Assembly (NCBI GenBank): GCA_963674805.2
Contig: CAXXNY010000016.1
Span: forward strand, 496,001 to 560,000
Direction: 5' to 3'
DNA from: CALMFG01 sp963674805
Lineage (GTDB): Bacteria > Bacillota > Clostridia > Christensenellales > CALMFG01
DNA length: 64,000 nt
The position numbers were made by a program, and so were the translations under genes. Below, one piece after another: positions 56,039-64,000 of this stretch. Under the pieces are notes generated by a model. It had not been told where the DNA came from and did not search any database. It saw nothing but the letters and a program-made list of their open reading frames with translations. Numbering within the stretch: the first letter of the stretch is position 1; each line of letters starts with the position of its first letter.

Positions 56039-58579
56039 TTAGTTCATTTTAAGATAAGCGGTACTGCTGTATCCGATCACACCGTTATAGGATACTTTTG
56101 ACCAGCTCGCATCATAGCTCAGCACCTCTACCGTAGCGCCATACGGAATAGAACCGATTGCGGTATAGGTAATCCCCGGACCTTTTCGTATTCTCAGCGA
56201 GGATGCGATACATGTCGCTGTATCTCCCACCGGATTCGTCTCCTCAGTAATCACAAAGTATTTTGATGACACATAGCCTGAGACGCCGCCGTAACGGATT
56301 TTGCTCCAGTACGTCCCGTATTCCCGTACCTCAATACCTCCGCCCCGCGGAATGACGCCAACGATCGAATAATCGGTTGACGGGCCGCTCCTGATATTCA
56401 GCGATGACGCTGTCACGGTCGCATAGATCGTATTATCGCCATCATCCGGATCTTCGGTATCGCCCGGATCGCTATCCGGCTCTGTTTCGGTATAGCTGCC
56501 ATTATCATAATAGACGTATCCGTCTGTTTCCGACGTAATACTGATATATCCGCCGTATACATAACGCATGGTGTTGCCGTAATAAATCAAGTGCCAGTTG
56601 GGTTCAACATTCTTCTCAACAATATAAACCGTATCGTCGCGGTAAACCCGGCCGACAATCGTATAAGCCGTTGATGCGCCGTTTCTGACATTAAGCGACG
56701 AACAGGTCACCTTGCCCTTTGCGGTATAGACCAGCGCACCGTCTGACGGTGAAGCGCTCGGTTCCGGCGAAGGCGAAGTGCTCGGCTCCGGTGTCGGCGA
56801 TGTGGTTTCGCTCGGTTCCGGCGAAGGCGACGTGCTCGGCTCCGGCGTCGGTGAAGGCGTCGGTGTGGCTGTTGTTTCGCTGTCCAATATAATATAGTCT
56901 TTATGCGCGTACGCATAGGTTTCATTATAGAATATCTTATGCCATGAACTGGTCGCATACGGTGTAATCACAATCACACGATCACCTGCATACAGCTGTC
57001 CGATAACGCTGTAGCTTGTGCCCGGTCCCAGCCGGACATTGAGATAGGTGTTGCAGTTTACCGTTGCGTTATAGGATGGCGTCGGTGTCGGCCCCGGGTC
57101 TTCCGTCGGCTCGGTTGTCGCCCCGCCTTCCAGATTCCACAGCTGGGTATTGGGATAATAGAATAAAATAATTTCATCATAGGTGAAGCCTTCTTTAGCC
57201 ATGGTCTGTGCGCCGCGCTGGCTCATACCAAGCCCGTGGCCGTATCTGCGCTGTGTCAGGTTAAAACCGGTAAGCTGGTCTCCTTCCATAACCGGCTCGG
57301 CAACCGTCACCCGAAGCGAAGTCTGTTCGAATATATTATACGGGCTGGATAAATCATCACATTCATCCAAGTCCATCTTCACCTGTACCGAGGTCTCCTG
57401 CTGCGTACTGTCCTTGGTCGCGACAACACTGACCGTTGTGTAAGCCGTAATACGGTCAATACAGAGCGCCGGCTGGTTCGGGAAAATTTTTCTGTGGTCT
57501 TCCGTGATCGATCCCGAAGAGGACACCGTCACCTGAGGATCCGCAGTATACATATCCGTCACACCGAGAACCACAAAGTCACTTGTGCCGGATACATCAA
57601 ATCCCTGTGCCTGAAGCAGCGGAAGGGCCAGCACCTTAATCTGTTTTAGCCCGTTCGCCGGAAACTCACTCTCGCTCGCCGCATTTGCCGGGAAGAATAC
57701 CGTCTCCTCACGGCTGCTCGGATTGACCACATCATAGGGGTCGTCGGTGATTTTCTGCCAAGGATTCGGATTCCCGCTTTGGTTCCAAACATGCTGCGGG
57801 ATGTCAATCTGTCCGCCGTTGCTGGCCGCAAAGAACGTACAAACAACATCGCTCTTTTTTAGTTTATAATCCGGATTGCTTCTGTCCGGTTCTTCCACAT
57901 AAGCGACGACCTCGCCGCGTGTCGCCCATACCGCTTCCAGCACACGGTCCAAACGGTGGTTATAGCCGCGGTAAACCTGACTGCCTGTGGTATCCACGAC
58001 ATCATAATATGTGCTGGCGCCGATATGCGTGACCGCATATGAACGCGCCGCAACCGACTGCGCCTTCAGCGCTTCAAGCGGCCATGAATTGCTCATTTCA
58101 TAGCCGACCACGCCGAACAAATAAATATCGACATTGATTGTATTGATTGCATGCAAATGATATGCGCCGGTGTCCTTATAAAACATCATATTGCCCGCAT
58201 ACGCATACGTGCTGCTGTAATGATCATTATACATATAGATCAGGTTAATATCGTGATTGTCAGATTCTCTGCCAATAAAAGAAATGGTGCTCGCCGTAAG
58301 CAGCAGGTTATAGTTCCCGTCTGCATCGCGAATATAAAGCGCAACATTATTTCCGGTAAGGGAAACCCGGTACCAGTTGGCCCCGTCCATTTCAATCGAC
58401 GGATCTTCCGCAACATAATAACTGCCAACCGGTTTAAAGTCATACGTTACCGGGTCGCCAATAGATATCTTAACACGGATTGTTGTTAAATCTTCATCCG
58501 CCCCTACGCGGTCAACAACAAAAAACACTGCCGCGCCGATAAACAGCAATATAAATATGACCGTAATGACCTTTTTCAT
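56039..58579 (-). CDS. SpoIID/LytB-domain protein with four SH3 domains
   Basis: The 846-residue protein has an N-terminal signal/anchor (KKVITVIFILLFIGAAVFFV), a SpoIID/LytB domain (about 130-485) with GVVGYEMSNSWPLEALKAQS, where the glutamate matches the catalytic residue of SpoIID lytic transglycosylase, and then four bacterial SH3 repeats (about 500-565, 615-680, 705-770 and 785-846), each with LNVRxGPxxxYxxxG-type motifs. A Pro/Thr/Ser/Glu-rich linker with TPEPST repeats joins SH3-1 and SH3-2. It is probably exported and acts on or binds peptidoglycan; a vegetative rather than sporulation role is likely, given the SH3 tail. Confidence 0.9.
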   Translation of the reverse strand: MKKVITVIFILLFIGAAVFFVVDRVGADEDLTTIRVKISIGDPVTYDFKPVGSYYVAEDPSIEMDGANWYRVSLTGNNVALYIRDADGNYNLLLTASTISFIGRESDNHDINLIYMYNDHYSSTYAYAGNMMFYKDTGAYHLHAINTINVDIYLFGVVGYEMSNSWPLEALKAQSVAARSYAVTHIGASTYYDVVDTTGSQVYRGYNHRLDRVLEAVWATRGEVVAYVEEPDRSNPDYKLKKSDVVCTFFAASNGGQIDIPQHVWNQSGNPNPWQKITDDPYDVVNPSSREETVFFPANAASESEFPANGLKQIKVLALPLLQAQGFDVSGTSDFVVLGVTDMYTADPQVTVSSSGSITEDHRKIFPNQPALCIDRITAYTTVSVVATKDSTQQETSVQVKMDLDECDDLSSPYNIFEQTSLRVTVAEPVMEGDQLTGFNLTQRRYGHGLGMSQRGAQTMAKEGFTYDEIILFYYPNTQLWNLEGGATTEPTEDPGPTPTPSYNATVNCNTYLNVRLGPGTSYSVIGQLYAGDRVIVITPYATSSWHKIFYNETYAYAHKDYIILDSETTATPTPSPTPEPSTSPSPEPSETTSPTPEPSTSPSPEPSASPSDGALVYTAKGKVTCSSLNVRNGASTAYTIVGRVYRDDTVYIVEKNVEPNWHLIYYGNTMRYVYGGYISITSETDGYVYYDNGSYTETEPDSDPGDTEDPDDGDNTIYATVTASSLNIRSGPSTDYSIVGVIPRGGGIEVREYGTYWSKIRYGGVSGYVSSKYFVITEETNPVGDTATCIASSLRIRKGPGITYTAIGSIPYGATVEVLSYDASWSKVSYNGVIGYSSTAYLKMN

Positions 58580-58763
58580 CTTCTCTAGTGCCCTTTATCT
58601 GTTTCGGAAACGCTTAGATTTCAATTATGTGTATGATACGCCGAAACGGAAATAATCAATATACTGCTTTGTCATTCATAGGTATTATACAATATTTTGC
58701 GGTATTGTGGGATAAAAATTTACACACACCACATGTATACGCTTTAAAACATTACGCCTATAC

Positions 58764-58789
58764 AAAAAAGAAGCCGGTTTTCCGACTCC
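58764..58789 (-). terminator. Terminator after the ferredoxin gene
   Basis: GGAGTCGG / CCGGCTTC arms with an AAAA loop and TTTTTT on the minus strand, just after the ferredoxin stop. Confidence 0.8.
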
Positions 58790-58807
58790 CTTATGATGAA
58801 TTGTCTG

Positions 58808-58981
58808 TTATTCGGGGCTGATCGCTTCAGTCGGGCATGTACCTTCACATGCGCCGCAATCGATGCATGCTTCCGGGTCGATTTTGTATTTATCGCCGTC
58901 TTCAGATATTGCGCCTACCGGGCAGTCATCTGCACATGCGCCGCAGCCGATACATGTTTCGCTGTCGATTTTGTATGCCAT
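58808..58981 (-). CDS. 2[4Fe-4S] ferredoxin
   Basis: A 57-residue ORF encodes MAYKIDSETCIGCGACADDC and, after it, CIDCGACEGTCPTEAI: two CxxCxxCxxxCP clusters as in clostridial ferredoxins. The first cluster has the residues CIGCGACADDCP, the second CIDCGACEGTCP. It is a small low-potential electron carrier for fermentation. GGAGG lies ten bases before the ATG, and a promoter (59014-59041) precedes it, so it is a single-gene unit. It was found by reading the sequence. Confidence 0.93.
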   Translation of the reverse strand: MAYKIDSETCIGCGACADDCPVGAISEDGDKYKIDPEACIDCGACEGTCPTEAISPE

Positions 58982-59013
58982 GTTCTCATAACCTCCAATC
59001 TTTTGTCAAACCT

Positions 59014-59041
59014 ATTCTACCACTAAAATTTGAAATTACAA
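59014..59041 (-). promoter_or_regulatory. Promoter of the ferredoxin gene
   Basis: TTGTAA (59036-59041) and TAGAAT (59014-59019) on the minus strand, 16 bases apart, between the ricT stop and the ferredoxin start. Confidence 0.6.
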
Positions 59042-59048
59042 GTGCAAT

Positions 59049-59930
59049 CTACTCATCCAGCAGCTTTTTTATCTCGTCGTCCAGCACTTCTTCGCCATTT
59101 TCTTCCCTTTGCTGCCTCGCGCGTTTAAATTTAATATCCGAAACCGGATATTCACTGATATCAAAGGTTCCGTCCGGCAGTTCCATCTTTACCCTGACCG
59201 TTTCCTTAATCAGATTGCTATCCACGACAATGCCCTGGCCGTCCGGCGTCCTCACCGACTGGCCGTTCGGCGGCATCCGCCGCTTGATATGTGCATAATG
59301 TTCGTGTTCATAGTTTAAGCAGCACATCAGACGCCCGCACAGCCCGCTGATTTTTGCCGGGGACAGTGACAGGTTCTGGTCCTTGGCCATTTTGATCGAA
59401 ACCGGCTGAAACTCGCCCAAAAACGAACAACAGCAGCATTCCCTGCCGCACGGTCCGAGTCCGCCCAAAAACTTCGCCTGATCGCGCACCCCAATCTGCC
59501 GAAGCTCAATCCGGGTTCTGAACACTGAGGCCAGATCCTTAACCAGTTCGCGGAAGTCTACGCGCCCGTCTGCCGTAAAGTAAAAAATTACTTTCTTCGT
59601 ATCAAAGGTATATTCAACATCCACGAGCTTCATATCAAGCCCGTGTTTTTCGATTTTCTCCTGACAGATAAAGAACGCTTCCCGTTCCTTATCCCGGTTC
59701 TTCTGCTCTGCTTCGTGATCCGCTTCCGTTGCCTTTCGGATCACTTTTTTAAGCGGCATTACCACTTCTTTTTCGGGCACTTCGCGCGGTTCAATTACCA
59801 CCTCGCCGAACTCGACGCCCCTTACGGTCTCCACGATTGCATGGTCACCGAATTCAAATGTATATGTGTCCGGATCAAAATAATATATCTTGCCCGCATC
59901 CTTAAACCGGACGCCTATGACTTTAACCAT
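59049..59930 (-). CDS. PSP1-domain protein RicT (YaaT)
   Basis: The 293-residue protein has the PSP1 domain at 1-150 and the cysteine-rich stretch GPCGRECCCCSFLGEF then SGLCGRLMCCLNYEHE, which in Bacillus YaaT (RicT) binds a 4Fe-4S cluster in the RicA-RicF-RicT complex. That complex affects RNase Y and mRNA processing. The partners RicA (YmcA) and RicF (YlbF) are not in the window. It starts within the last codons of holB (16-base overlap), in the same order as holB-yaaT in Bacillus. Confidence 0.93.
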   Translation of the reverse strand: MVKVIGVRFKDAGKIYYFDPDTYTFEFGDHAIVETVRGVEFGEVVIEPREVPEKEVVMPLKKVIRKATEADHEAEQKNRDKEREAFFICQEKIEKHGLDMKLVDVEYTFDTKKVIFYFTADGRVDFRELVKDLASVFRTRIELRQIGVRDQAKFLGGLGPCGRECCCCSFLGEFQPVSIKMAKDQNLSLSPAKISGLCGRLMCCLNYEHEHYAHIKRRMPPNGQSVRTPDGQGIVVDSNLIKETVRVKMELPDGTFDISEYPVSDIKFKRARQQREENGEEVLDDEIKKLLDE

Positions 59931-60886
59931 TGGTATTTCTCCTTCAATATATCAAAAAGCATACTCTCTATCGTAAGCCTGAAATTCACATTGCTGCGCA
60001 TACGCTGTTCGTATGCTAACAGTCTTTCTATCATATTATAAATCGCGGCGGATGTAAAGATATCCGCATAGCTGATAATCGCTTCTCGCTGATCGATGTT
60101 CACGATCAGGTCTGCATCGTTGTACTGCGCTTTTTGGATATCGCTGAAAAAAAGTTTTAGGATATCCATGATTTTCTGAGCAGCGTCTTTGTTCCCTTCG
60201 ACAAAATCCACCGCATGGCTGATGGCGTATGTCCGCTGATCCAGCAGTTTTTTCGCTGTTTTAATGGTCTTGTCTCTCAGCTCCAGATAAGCACTGTCGC
60301 CGGCAATCCGCTCCGCCTCCTGAACATATCCGCCCGACAGCTTCAGCGCCAGTGCCGCATGACCGGCAGGAATGCCTTTATCCGTCAGTGCCTTTATCGC
60401 CGTATCCTGGTCCGGCGGCACCAGCCTGACGTTCTCACATCGTGATACCACAGTAGGAAGCAGGCCGAAATCGGACTGGCTGAAAATCAAAAACGTCGTA
60501 TTTTTCGGCGGATCTTCCAAAGGTTTTAACAGCGCGTTCTGCGCCGCCGGGGTCATCCGGTCAGCCTCAAAAATCACAACGGTTTTCATCTCTGCTTCAA
60601 AAGGTTTTTCGTATAAAAACCCCTTCAGCGCGCGAATCTGCGCCACTTTAATTGTCCCGTTTTCCGGGCGTATCCAATGCACATCCACCGCGCTTTCGGA
60701 CAGAATCTTTCGGCATGCGGCACATGTCCTGCATGCGCTGCGATTTTCACAATACAGGCTGAGCAGTATCGTTTCCGCAAACCCTTCCAAAACACCGCCG
60801 CGCAGACTGGTGACCAAATATGCAGTTTTCAGGCGCTTTTGCACCGCTTCCGCGATCATCGCTTCGCCGCCGTTGATGTGTTTCAT
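59915..60886 (-). CDS. holB: DNA polymerase III subunit delta'
   Basis: The clamp-loader subunit delta' (323 residues) has the AAA+ lid features. It carries a degenerate P-loop region, the zinc-binding cysteines CRTCAACRKI (near 55), the segment VVIFEADRMTPAAQNALLKPLE (Walker B-like) shown as EADRMTPAAQNALL, and the SRC motif in VVSRCENVRLV. It lies between tmk and ricT, the common Firmicute order; the yaaQ/yaaR genes found between tmk and holB in Bacillus are absent. Confidence 0.94.
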   Translation of the reverse strand: MKHINGGEAMIAEAVQKRLKTAYLVTSLRGGVLEGFAETILLSLYCENRSACRTCAACRKILSESAVDVHWIRPENGTIKVAQIRALKGFLYEKPFEAEMKTVVIFEADRMTPAAQNALLKPLEDPPKNTTFLIFSQSDFGLLPTVVSRCENVRLVPPDQDTAIKALTDKGIPAGHAALALKLSGGYVQEAERIAGDSAYLELRDKTIKTAKKLLDQRTYAISHAVDFVEGNKDAAQKIMDILKLFFSDIQKAQYNDADLIVNIDQREAIISYADIFTSAAIYNMIERLLAYEQRMRSNVNFRLTIESMLFDILKEKYQWLKS

Positions 60887-60892
60887 CTGCCG

Positions 60893-61531
60893 TTACAATA
60901 TTCCCTTTTCCGATAATATCTTTTTCGCTGTCTGATAGATTTTATCCCGCGTTTCATACTTGGTTCCGCTGGCGTCCACCGGGATTACACGGTCATCTCC
61001 GTCGGACAAAATCTCCAAATATCCGTCAAACAGGCGTGCATAAAAATCATCTGCCTGGGTTTCAAGCCGGTCTAGCTCTTTCATCTCGTTCATCCGGTTA
61101 AATGAACGCTCCGGATCAACCTTCATAAAAAACGTGACATCCGGCCAGCAATCCGCAATCGCGTGTTTGTTAATCTCCAGCACCCGCTCCCTGCCAAGCT
61201 GCCTGCCATATCCCTGATACGCAACGGATGAGTGAATAAACCGGTCGCAGATCACGATCTTACCTTTTTCCAGCGCCGGAATAATCACCTCGTGTACGTG
61301 CTGCGCCCGTGCCGCGGCATACAAATAGGCCTCGGTGATATCGAGAATATCTTTGTTTTTTTTATCCAGCACAATATCCCGGATCATTTCGGAAATCGGA
61401 CAGCCGCCGGGTTCGCGCGTCAAGATCACATCCAGCCCGTCTACTTTTAATGCTTGGGCTAAAAAACGCGCCTGAGTCGATTTGCCGCAGCCGTCTGCAC
61501 CCTCAAATGTAATAAATAATCCGCTCTTCAT
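60893..61531 (-). CDS. tmk: Thymidylate kinase
   Basis: Tmk phosphorylates dTMP to dTDP. The 212-residue protein has the P-loop FEGADGCGKST (near 10), the DR(F)-type ICDRFIHSSVAYQGYGR and the lid region with VDPERSFNR. Length is standard. It is followed by holB with a gap of six bases. Confidence 0.97.
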   Translation of the reverse strand: MKSGLFITFEGADGCGKSTQARFLAQALKVDGLDVILTREPGGCPISEMIRDIVLDKKNKDILDITEAYLYAAARAQHVHEVIIPALEKGKIVICDRFIHSSVAYQGYGRQLGRERVLEINKHAIADCWPDVTFFMKVDPERSFNRMNEMKELDRLETQADDFYARLFDGYLEILSDGDDRVIPVDASGTKYETRDKIYQTAKKILSEKGIL

Positions 61532-61607
61532 TCAGTTCTCTCCGTCACCGTCTGTTGTCCGGCGGCGCATCGCCGCCTGCCCTTTGATATTCTAACATCA
61601 TTTCTGA

Positions 61608-62990
61608 TTAATTGGTATCGCTTTTCGCGTATACGCAGACCGCCCCGTCTGTCGGTCCGACCACTGATAGTCCATTTTTCAGGGCATTGCTCAGAGCCGC
61701 AACCGCCTCCGCATTCAGCCGCTCGCCCTTAACCGCTAACGGGATTCCCGGCGGATACACCGCGATATTGCGCGCCGCTACATAACCTTCCGCTTGTTTC
61801 GCCGGTATCCAAATCACATCCGAAAAGGCCGGCTTCTGCCAGGTCAGCTTTGGAAGCGTTACGCTCTCATATACCACTTTAGGTGCTTTTGTTTTGATAC
61901 GTTTGAGTATGTGGTATACCCTGCGGATGTGTCCTGGCGTATCGACCGCACTTAACAGCAATAGAATGCATCGTGTGTCAACCGCCTCGGCATACAGCCC
62001 ACGGGCCATCATCGCATGCTTTATTTCATCGTGTGACAAACCGGTTTTTTGATAATCGATCACCCATTTCAACGGATCATGCACACTGTCCGTCTCACCT
62101 TGAACCACAAAAAAACCTTCCAGCGCATCGATTTTATCGCTGTATCGCGCTACTGCATCAGCCAGTCTCCGAACTCGTTTTTTACTGTTTCTCATCATAT
62201 ACTGGTGGGCAAATTCGATCGACGCCATCATGGGATAAGACGGGCTAGTAGTCTGAATTTGGTTAACTGCGGCTTTCAGCGATTCCGCCGAGAGGTATGG
62301 TGAGTCTCCCAGCGCTAAGTATGCCGACTGGTTCATCGCCGGCAGGGTTTTATGCGTGCTCACCACCCAGGCATCCGCACCAGATTCAGCCGGGCTGTCG
62401 GGCAGCAGTGTGCTGTATGCGAAGCACGCCGCATGCGCCGCATCCACGATAACCGGTATATGGTGCCGATGGGCGATAGCAGTGATTGCTTTAAGATCAG
62501 TGCAGAACCCGTAATAGTTTGGATATGTCAAATACACTGCTTTGATATGTTCATTTTCTTTAAGGGCTGCTTCAATCTGCTCCGGCATTACCACAGCCGA
62601 GACGCCGCTGACTTTTGGATAAACAAAAACCGGCGATATGTCAAACAGGTCGATCGCATTCGCCGCGCTCATATGAAAATCACGCACCATCAATACGGTC
62701 TGCCCTTTAAACTGGCCAAGCATCGCCAAAACGCCGGTGCTGGATCCGTTGACGAGATACATCACGCGTTCTGCTCCGATATCTGATGCCATGCGGCTCT
62801 GTGCGTCTTGGATAATGCCTTCGGGGTCACAGAGATTATCAAGTCCGGAAATCTCGGTAAAGTCGTACTTAAATACACCGCCGAGAAATCCCAGCGGCCT
62901 GCCCTTTGTCCCCGGCATATGCATCCGGATTTTATCGCGTCTGGCGGCTTTTTTGAGAACTTTAATGAGTGTAACTTTCATGTGACTCAT
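61608..62990 (-). CDS. Orn/Lys/Arg decarboxylase family protein (YaaO-like)
   Basis: The 460-residue fold-type I PLP decarboxylase shows HMPGTKGRPLGFLGG at the N-terminus, YLVNGSSTGVLAMLG near 85, VIVDAAHAACFAYS and the PLP lysine in VVSTHKTLPAMNQSAYL. This is the YaaO group, close to lysine and arginine decarboxylases, with no wing domain, so the amino acid cannot be told. The start may be the ATG at 62990 or 62981; a start at 63014 adds residues not typical of the family. In Bacillus yaaO precedes tmk, as here. Confidence 0.9.
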   Translation of the reverse strand: MSHMKVTLIKVLKKAARRDKIRMHMPGTKGRPLGFLGGVFKYDFTEISGLDNLCDPEGIIQDAQSRMASDIGAERVMYLVNGSSTGVLAMLGQFKGQTVLMVRDFHMSAANAIDLFDISPVFVYPKVSGVSAVVMPEQIEAALKENEHIKAVYLTYPNYYGFCTDLKAITAIAHRHHIPVIVDAAHAACFAYSTLLPDSPAESGADAWVVSTHKTLPAMNQSAYLALGDSPYLSAESLKAAVNQIQTTSPSYPMMASIEFAHQYMMRNSKKRVRRLADAVARYSDKIDALEGFFVVQGETDSVHDPLKWVIDYQKTGLSHDEIKHAMMARGLYAEAVDTRCILLLLSAVDTPGHIRRVYHILKRIKTKAPKVVYESVTLPKLTWQKPAFSDVIWIPAKQAEGYVAARNIAVYPPGIPLAVKGERLNAEAVAALSNALKNGLSVVGPTDGAVCVYAKSDTN

Positions 62991-63016
62991 ATCTTTACGC
63001 CGTATTTCCGGCAATC

Positions 63017-63538
63017 CTAATTCTTCTTTTTATTCTTCGGTTTTTGCGTTTTGTCTTTCCAGGCAGAAACAAGCCCTTCTTCAAAATCTTCGGACGGGTC
63101 AAGCACTGCTGTGAAGTATCGGTTTTCGACCAAGTACACCACGCAGAAACTGTCTTTTGTAAATGGCTTAAAGGTCTCTCTTTGGCGTTTATATTTTTGA
63201 TATGGTTCCGGCAGGTTTCCGAGTTTTCCCATAAATAAAATTTGGTTCATGCGGATAAACAAGTCCAACTTCGGACGGCGGCTGTATATCCGGTCAATTC
63301 TTAAGATATCCCCGCTTAAGTAATAGGTGAACTCAATCAGCCGGGTTCTCGCCATCCATATAGAAACAACAATCATGATCACAAACTCTAGGATATAGAA
63401 CAGTCCTGTCCCCGCCAGCCTGTTGAATACATACATAATAAATGTTAATACGATGATGCCCGCGATGATGCCGGGAATGATGAGGATGCCCAGCCATGCC
63501 GGCATTTTTTTGTGTTTTAGTTCATAAGTCTTATCCAT
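63017..63538 (-). CDS. Hypothetical membrane protein with PH-like domain
   Basis: The 173-residue protein has two adjacent membrane helices (about 14-38 and 47-65) and a C-terminal soluble part that looks like a small beta-barrel PH-like domain (YYLSGDILRIDRIYSRRPKL and FCVVYLVENRYFTAVLDPSE), ending in a Lys-rich tail. This layout resembles bacterial bPH-type membrane proteins of unknown function. It has its own promoter and lies upstream of the decarboxylase. Confidence 0.65.
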   Translation of the reverse strand: MDKTYELKHKKMPAWLGILIIPGIIAGIIVLTFIMYVFNRLAGTGLFYILEFVIMIVVSIWMARTRLIEFTYYLSGDILRIDRIYSRRPKLDLFIRMNQILFMGKLGNLPEPYQKYKRQRETFKPFTKDSFCVVYLVENRYFTAVLDPSEDFEEGLVSAWKDKTQKPKNKKKN

Positions 63539-63547
63539 AATACGCTT

Positions 63548-63576
63548 ATTATATCCTTTGCTATATAAAAAGGCAA
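63548..63576 (-). promoter_or_regulatory. Promoter of the leftward membrane-protein operon
   Basis: TTGCCT (63571-63576) and TATAAT (63548-63553) on the minus strand are 17 bases apart. The -35 box just touches the rRNA terminator hairpin. Confidence 0.7.
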
Positions 63577-63604
63577 AAGCCCTTTTGAAAACAAAAGGGC
63601 TTTT
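63575..63604. terminator. Terminator after 5S rRNA
   Basis: AAAAGCCCTTTT / AAAAGGGCTTTT arms around a GAAAAC loop, with T-rich flanks, directly after the 5S gene. Confidence 0.9.
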
Positions 63605-63618
63605 AAAAATTATAGAAT

Positions 63619-63732
63619 CCGGCAGCTACCTACTCTCCCAGGCCGTTACCAGCCAAGTACCATCGGCGTATAAGGGCTTAACTTCTGTGTTCGGGATGAG
63701 AACAGGTGGAACCCCTTAGCAATCGCCACCGG
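63619..63732 (-). rRNA. rrf: 5S ribosomal RNA
   Basis: The minus strand reads CCGGTGGCGATTGCTAAGGG and contains the conserved 5S segments CCACCTGTTCTCATCCCGAA and GGGAGAGTAGG. The ends CCGG(T) and (CT)GCCGG pair to form the terminal stem. About 114 nucleotides. Confidence 0.95.
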
Positions 63733-63846
63733 AAAATGGTGAACAAAATATTTAGTTGGCTGGTCTGCTGTTATTAATTAAATAACAGGACACCATAACG
63801 CGCATTAAGAACCGCATATAGTTGAAACGCAAATCAAAGGAATTTA

Positions 63847-64000
63847 GATCAAGCCCTCGACCGATTAGTACTGGTCAGCTGCATGCATTACTGCACTTCC
63901 ACCTCCAGCCTATCAACCTTGTCGTCTACAAGGGGTCTTAACCTATAAAAGGAGGGAAATCTTATCTTAAGGGGGGCTTCACGCTTAGATGCCTTCAGCG
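63847..64000 (-). rRNA. rrl: 23S ribosomal RNA, 3' end
   Basis: The minus strand contains the conserved 23S 3' end (AGTACTAATCGGTCGAGGGC) and GGTTGATAGGCTGGAGGTGG. The rest of the gene lies beyond the window. The 3' boundary at about 63847 is approximate. The 23S-5S order shows that the rRNA operon runs leftward. Confidence 0.93.

Overview
The window looks like a chromosomal segment of an anaerobic, mid-GC Firmicute of the class Clostridia. The evidence is the gene set: rapZ-whiA-HPr, a V-type ATPase operon in the Enterococcus ntp order, rpmE-DUF1385-prmC-prfA, tmk-holB-ricT, an AbrB with a zinc-ribbon-like tail, a SpoIID-like protein, a selenium/purine-linked catabolic cluster and good intrinsic terminators. 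I cannot name genus or species. Most of it is conserved housekeeping DNA; the accessory parts are 3.6-7.4 kb, 28.2-31.3 kb and 41-53 kb.

Layout. At 0-3.6 kb, leftward, lie murB, a PHP phosphoesterase, rapZ, whiA and the first codons of an HPr protein. At 3.6-5.5 kb there is a small XRE regulator and two paralogous membrane proteins that appear to come from a tandem duplication. At 5.7-7.4 kb is a metal-responsive pair: an ArsR/SmtB sensor with a recognisable promoter and operator, and a permease carrying an HMA domain. At 7.4-11.4 kb are trpS, thrC, a P-loop protein and a metallo-beta-lactamase-fold protein. At 11.4-22.9 kb is one leftward block: ywlC-type tsaC, a YwlE-type phosphatase, rpiB, upp and nine V-ATPase genes whose K subunit keeps the sodium ligands. 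At 23-28 kb are a YbaK protein, a large ADP-forming acyl-CoA synthetase-like protein, a PAS-GGDEF-EAL protein and a YkvA protein. At 28.3-31.3 kb is a small accessory stretch (sulfotransferase-like protein, lipoprotein), then four exact-period 151-bp repeats downstream of a tRNA-Leu(CAA); each repeat includes the 3' end of that tRNA.

At 31.5-36.2 kb lie rpmE, DUF1385, prmC, prfA and a WYL regulator with an overlapping small gene. At 36.3-38.8 kb is a nitrogen operon (ANTAR regulator, PII, ammonium transporter), preceded by a leader with two A..G.. hexaloop hairpins that compete with a terminator. abrB, rsmI and trmN6 follow. From 41 to 53 kb is a divergent catabolic cluster: ygeY-ygeW-arcC-ssnA-ygfK leftward, and a fold-type II PLP enzyme, dpaL and a hexokinase rightward. 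It would take a ureido/diamino acid such as 2,3-diaminopropionate to pyruvate and ammonia, with ATP from carbamoyl phosphate. The selenium-dependent hydroxylase and hydantoinase usually found with it are not in the window. From 53 to 59 kb come an rRNA methyltransferase, a pseudouridine synthase, MgtC, a second PHP protein, a SpoIID-SH3 protein and a ferredoxin. From 59 kb to the end are ricT, holB, tmk, an Orn/Lys/Arg decarboxylase, a membrane protein, then 5S and the 3' end of 23S rRNA, all leftward.

The most interesting signals are the tRNA-Leu 3'-end tandem repeats (like E. coli rtT in layout), the ANTAR antitermination leader, and the catabolic cluster that sits inside a gene order (yaaO-tmk-holB-yaaT-yabB-rsmI-abrB) that is contiguous in Bacillus subtilis. 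Motifs were read by eye; no searches or folding calculations were run.
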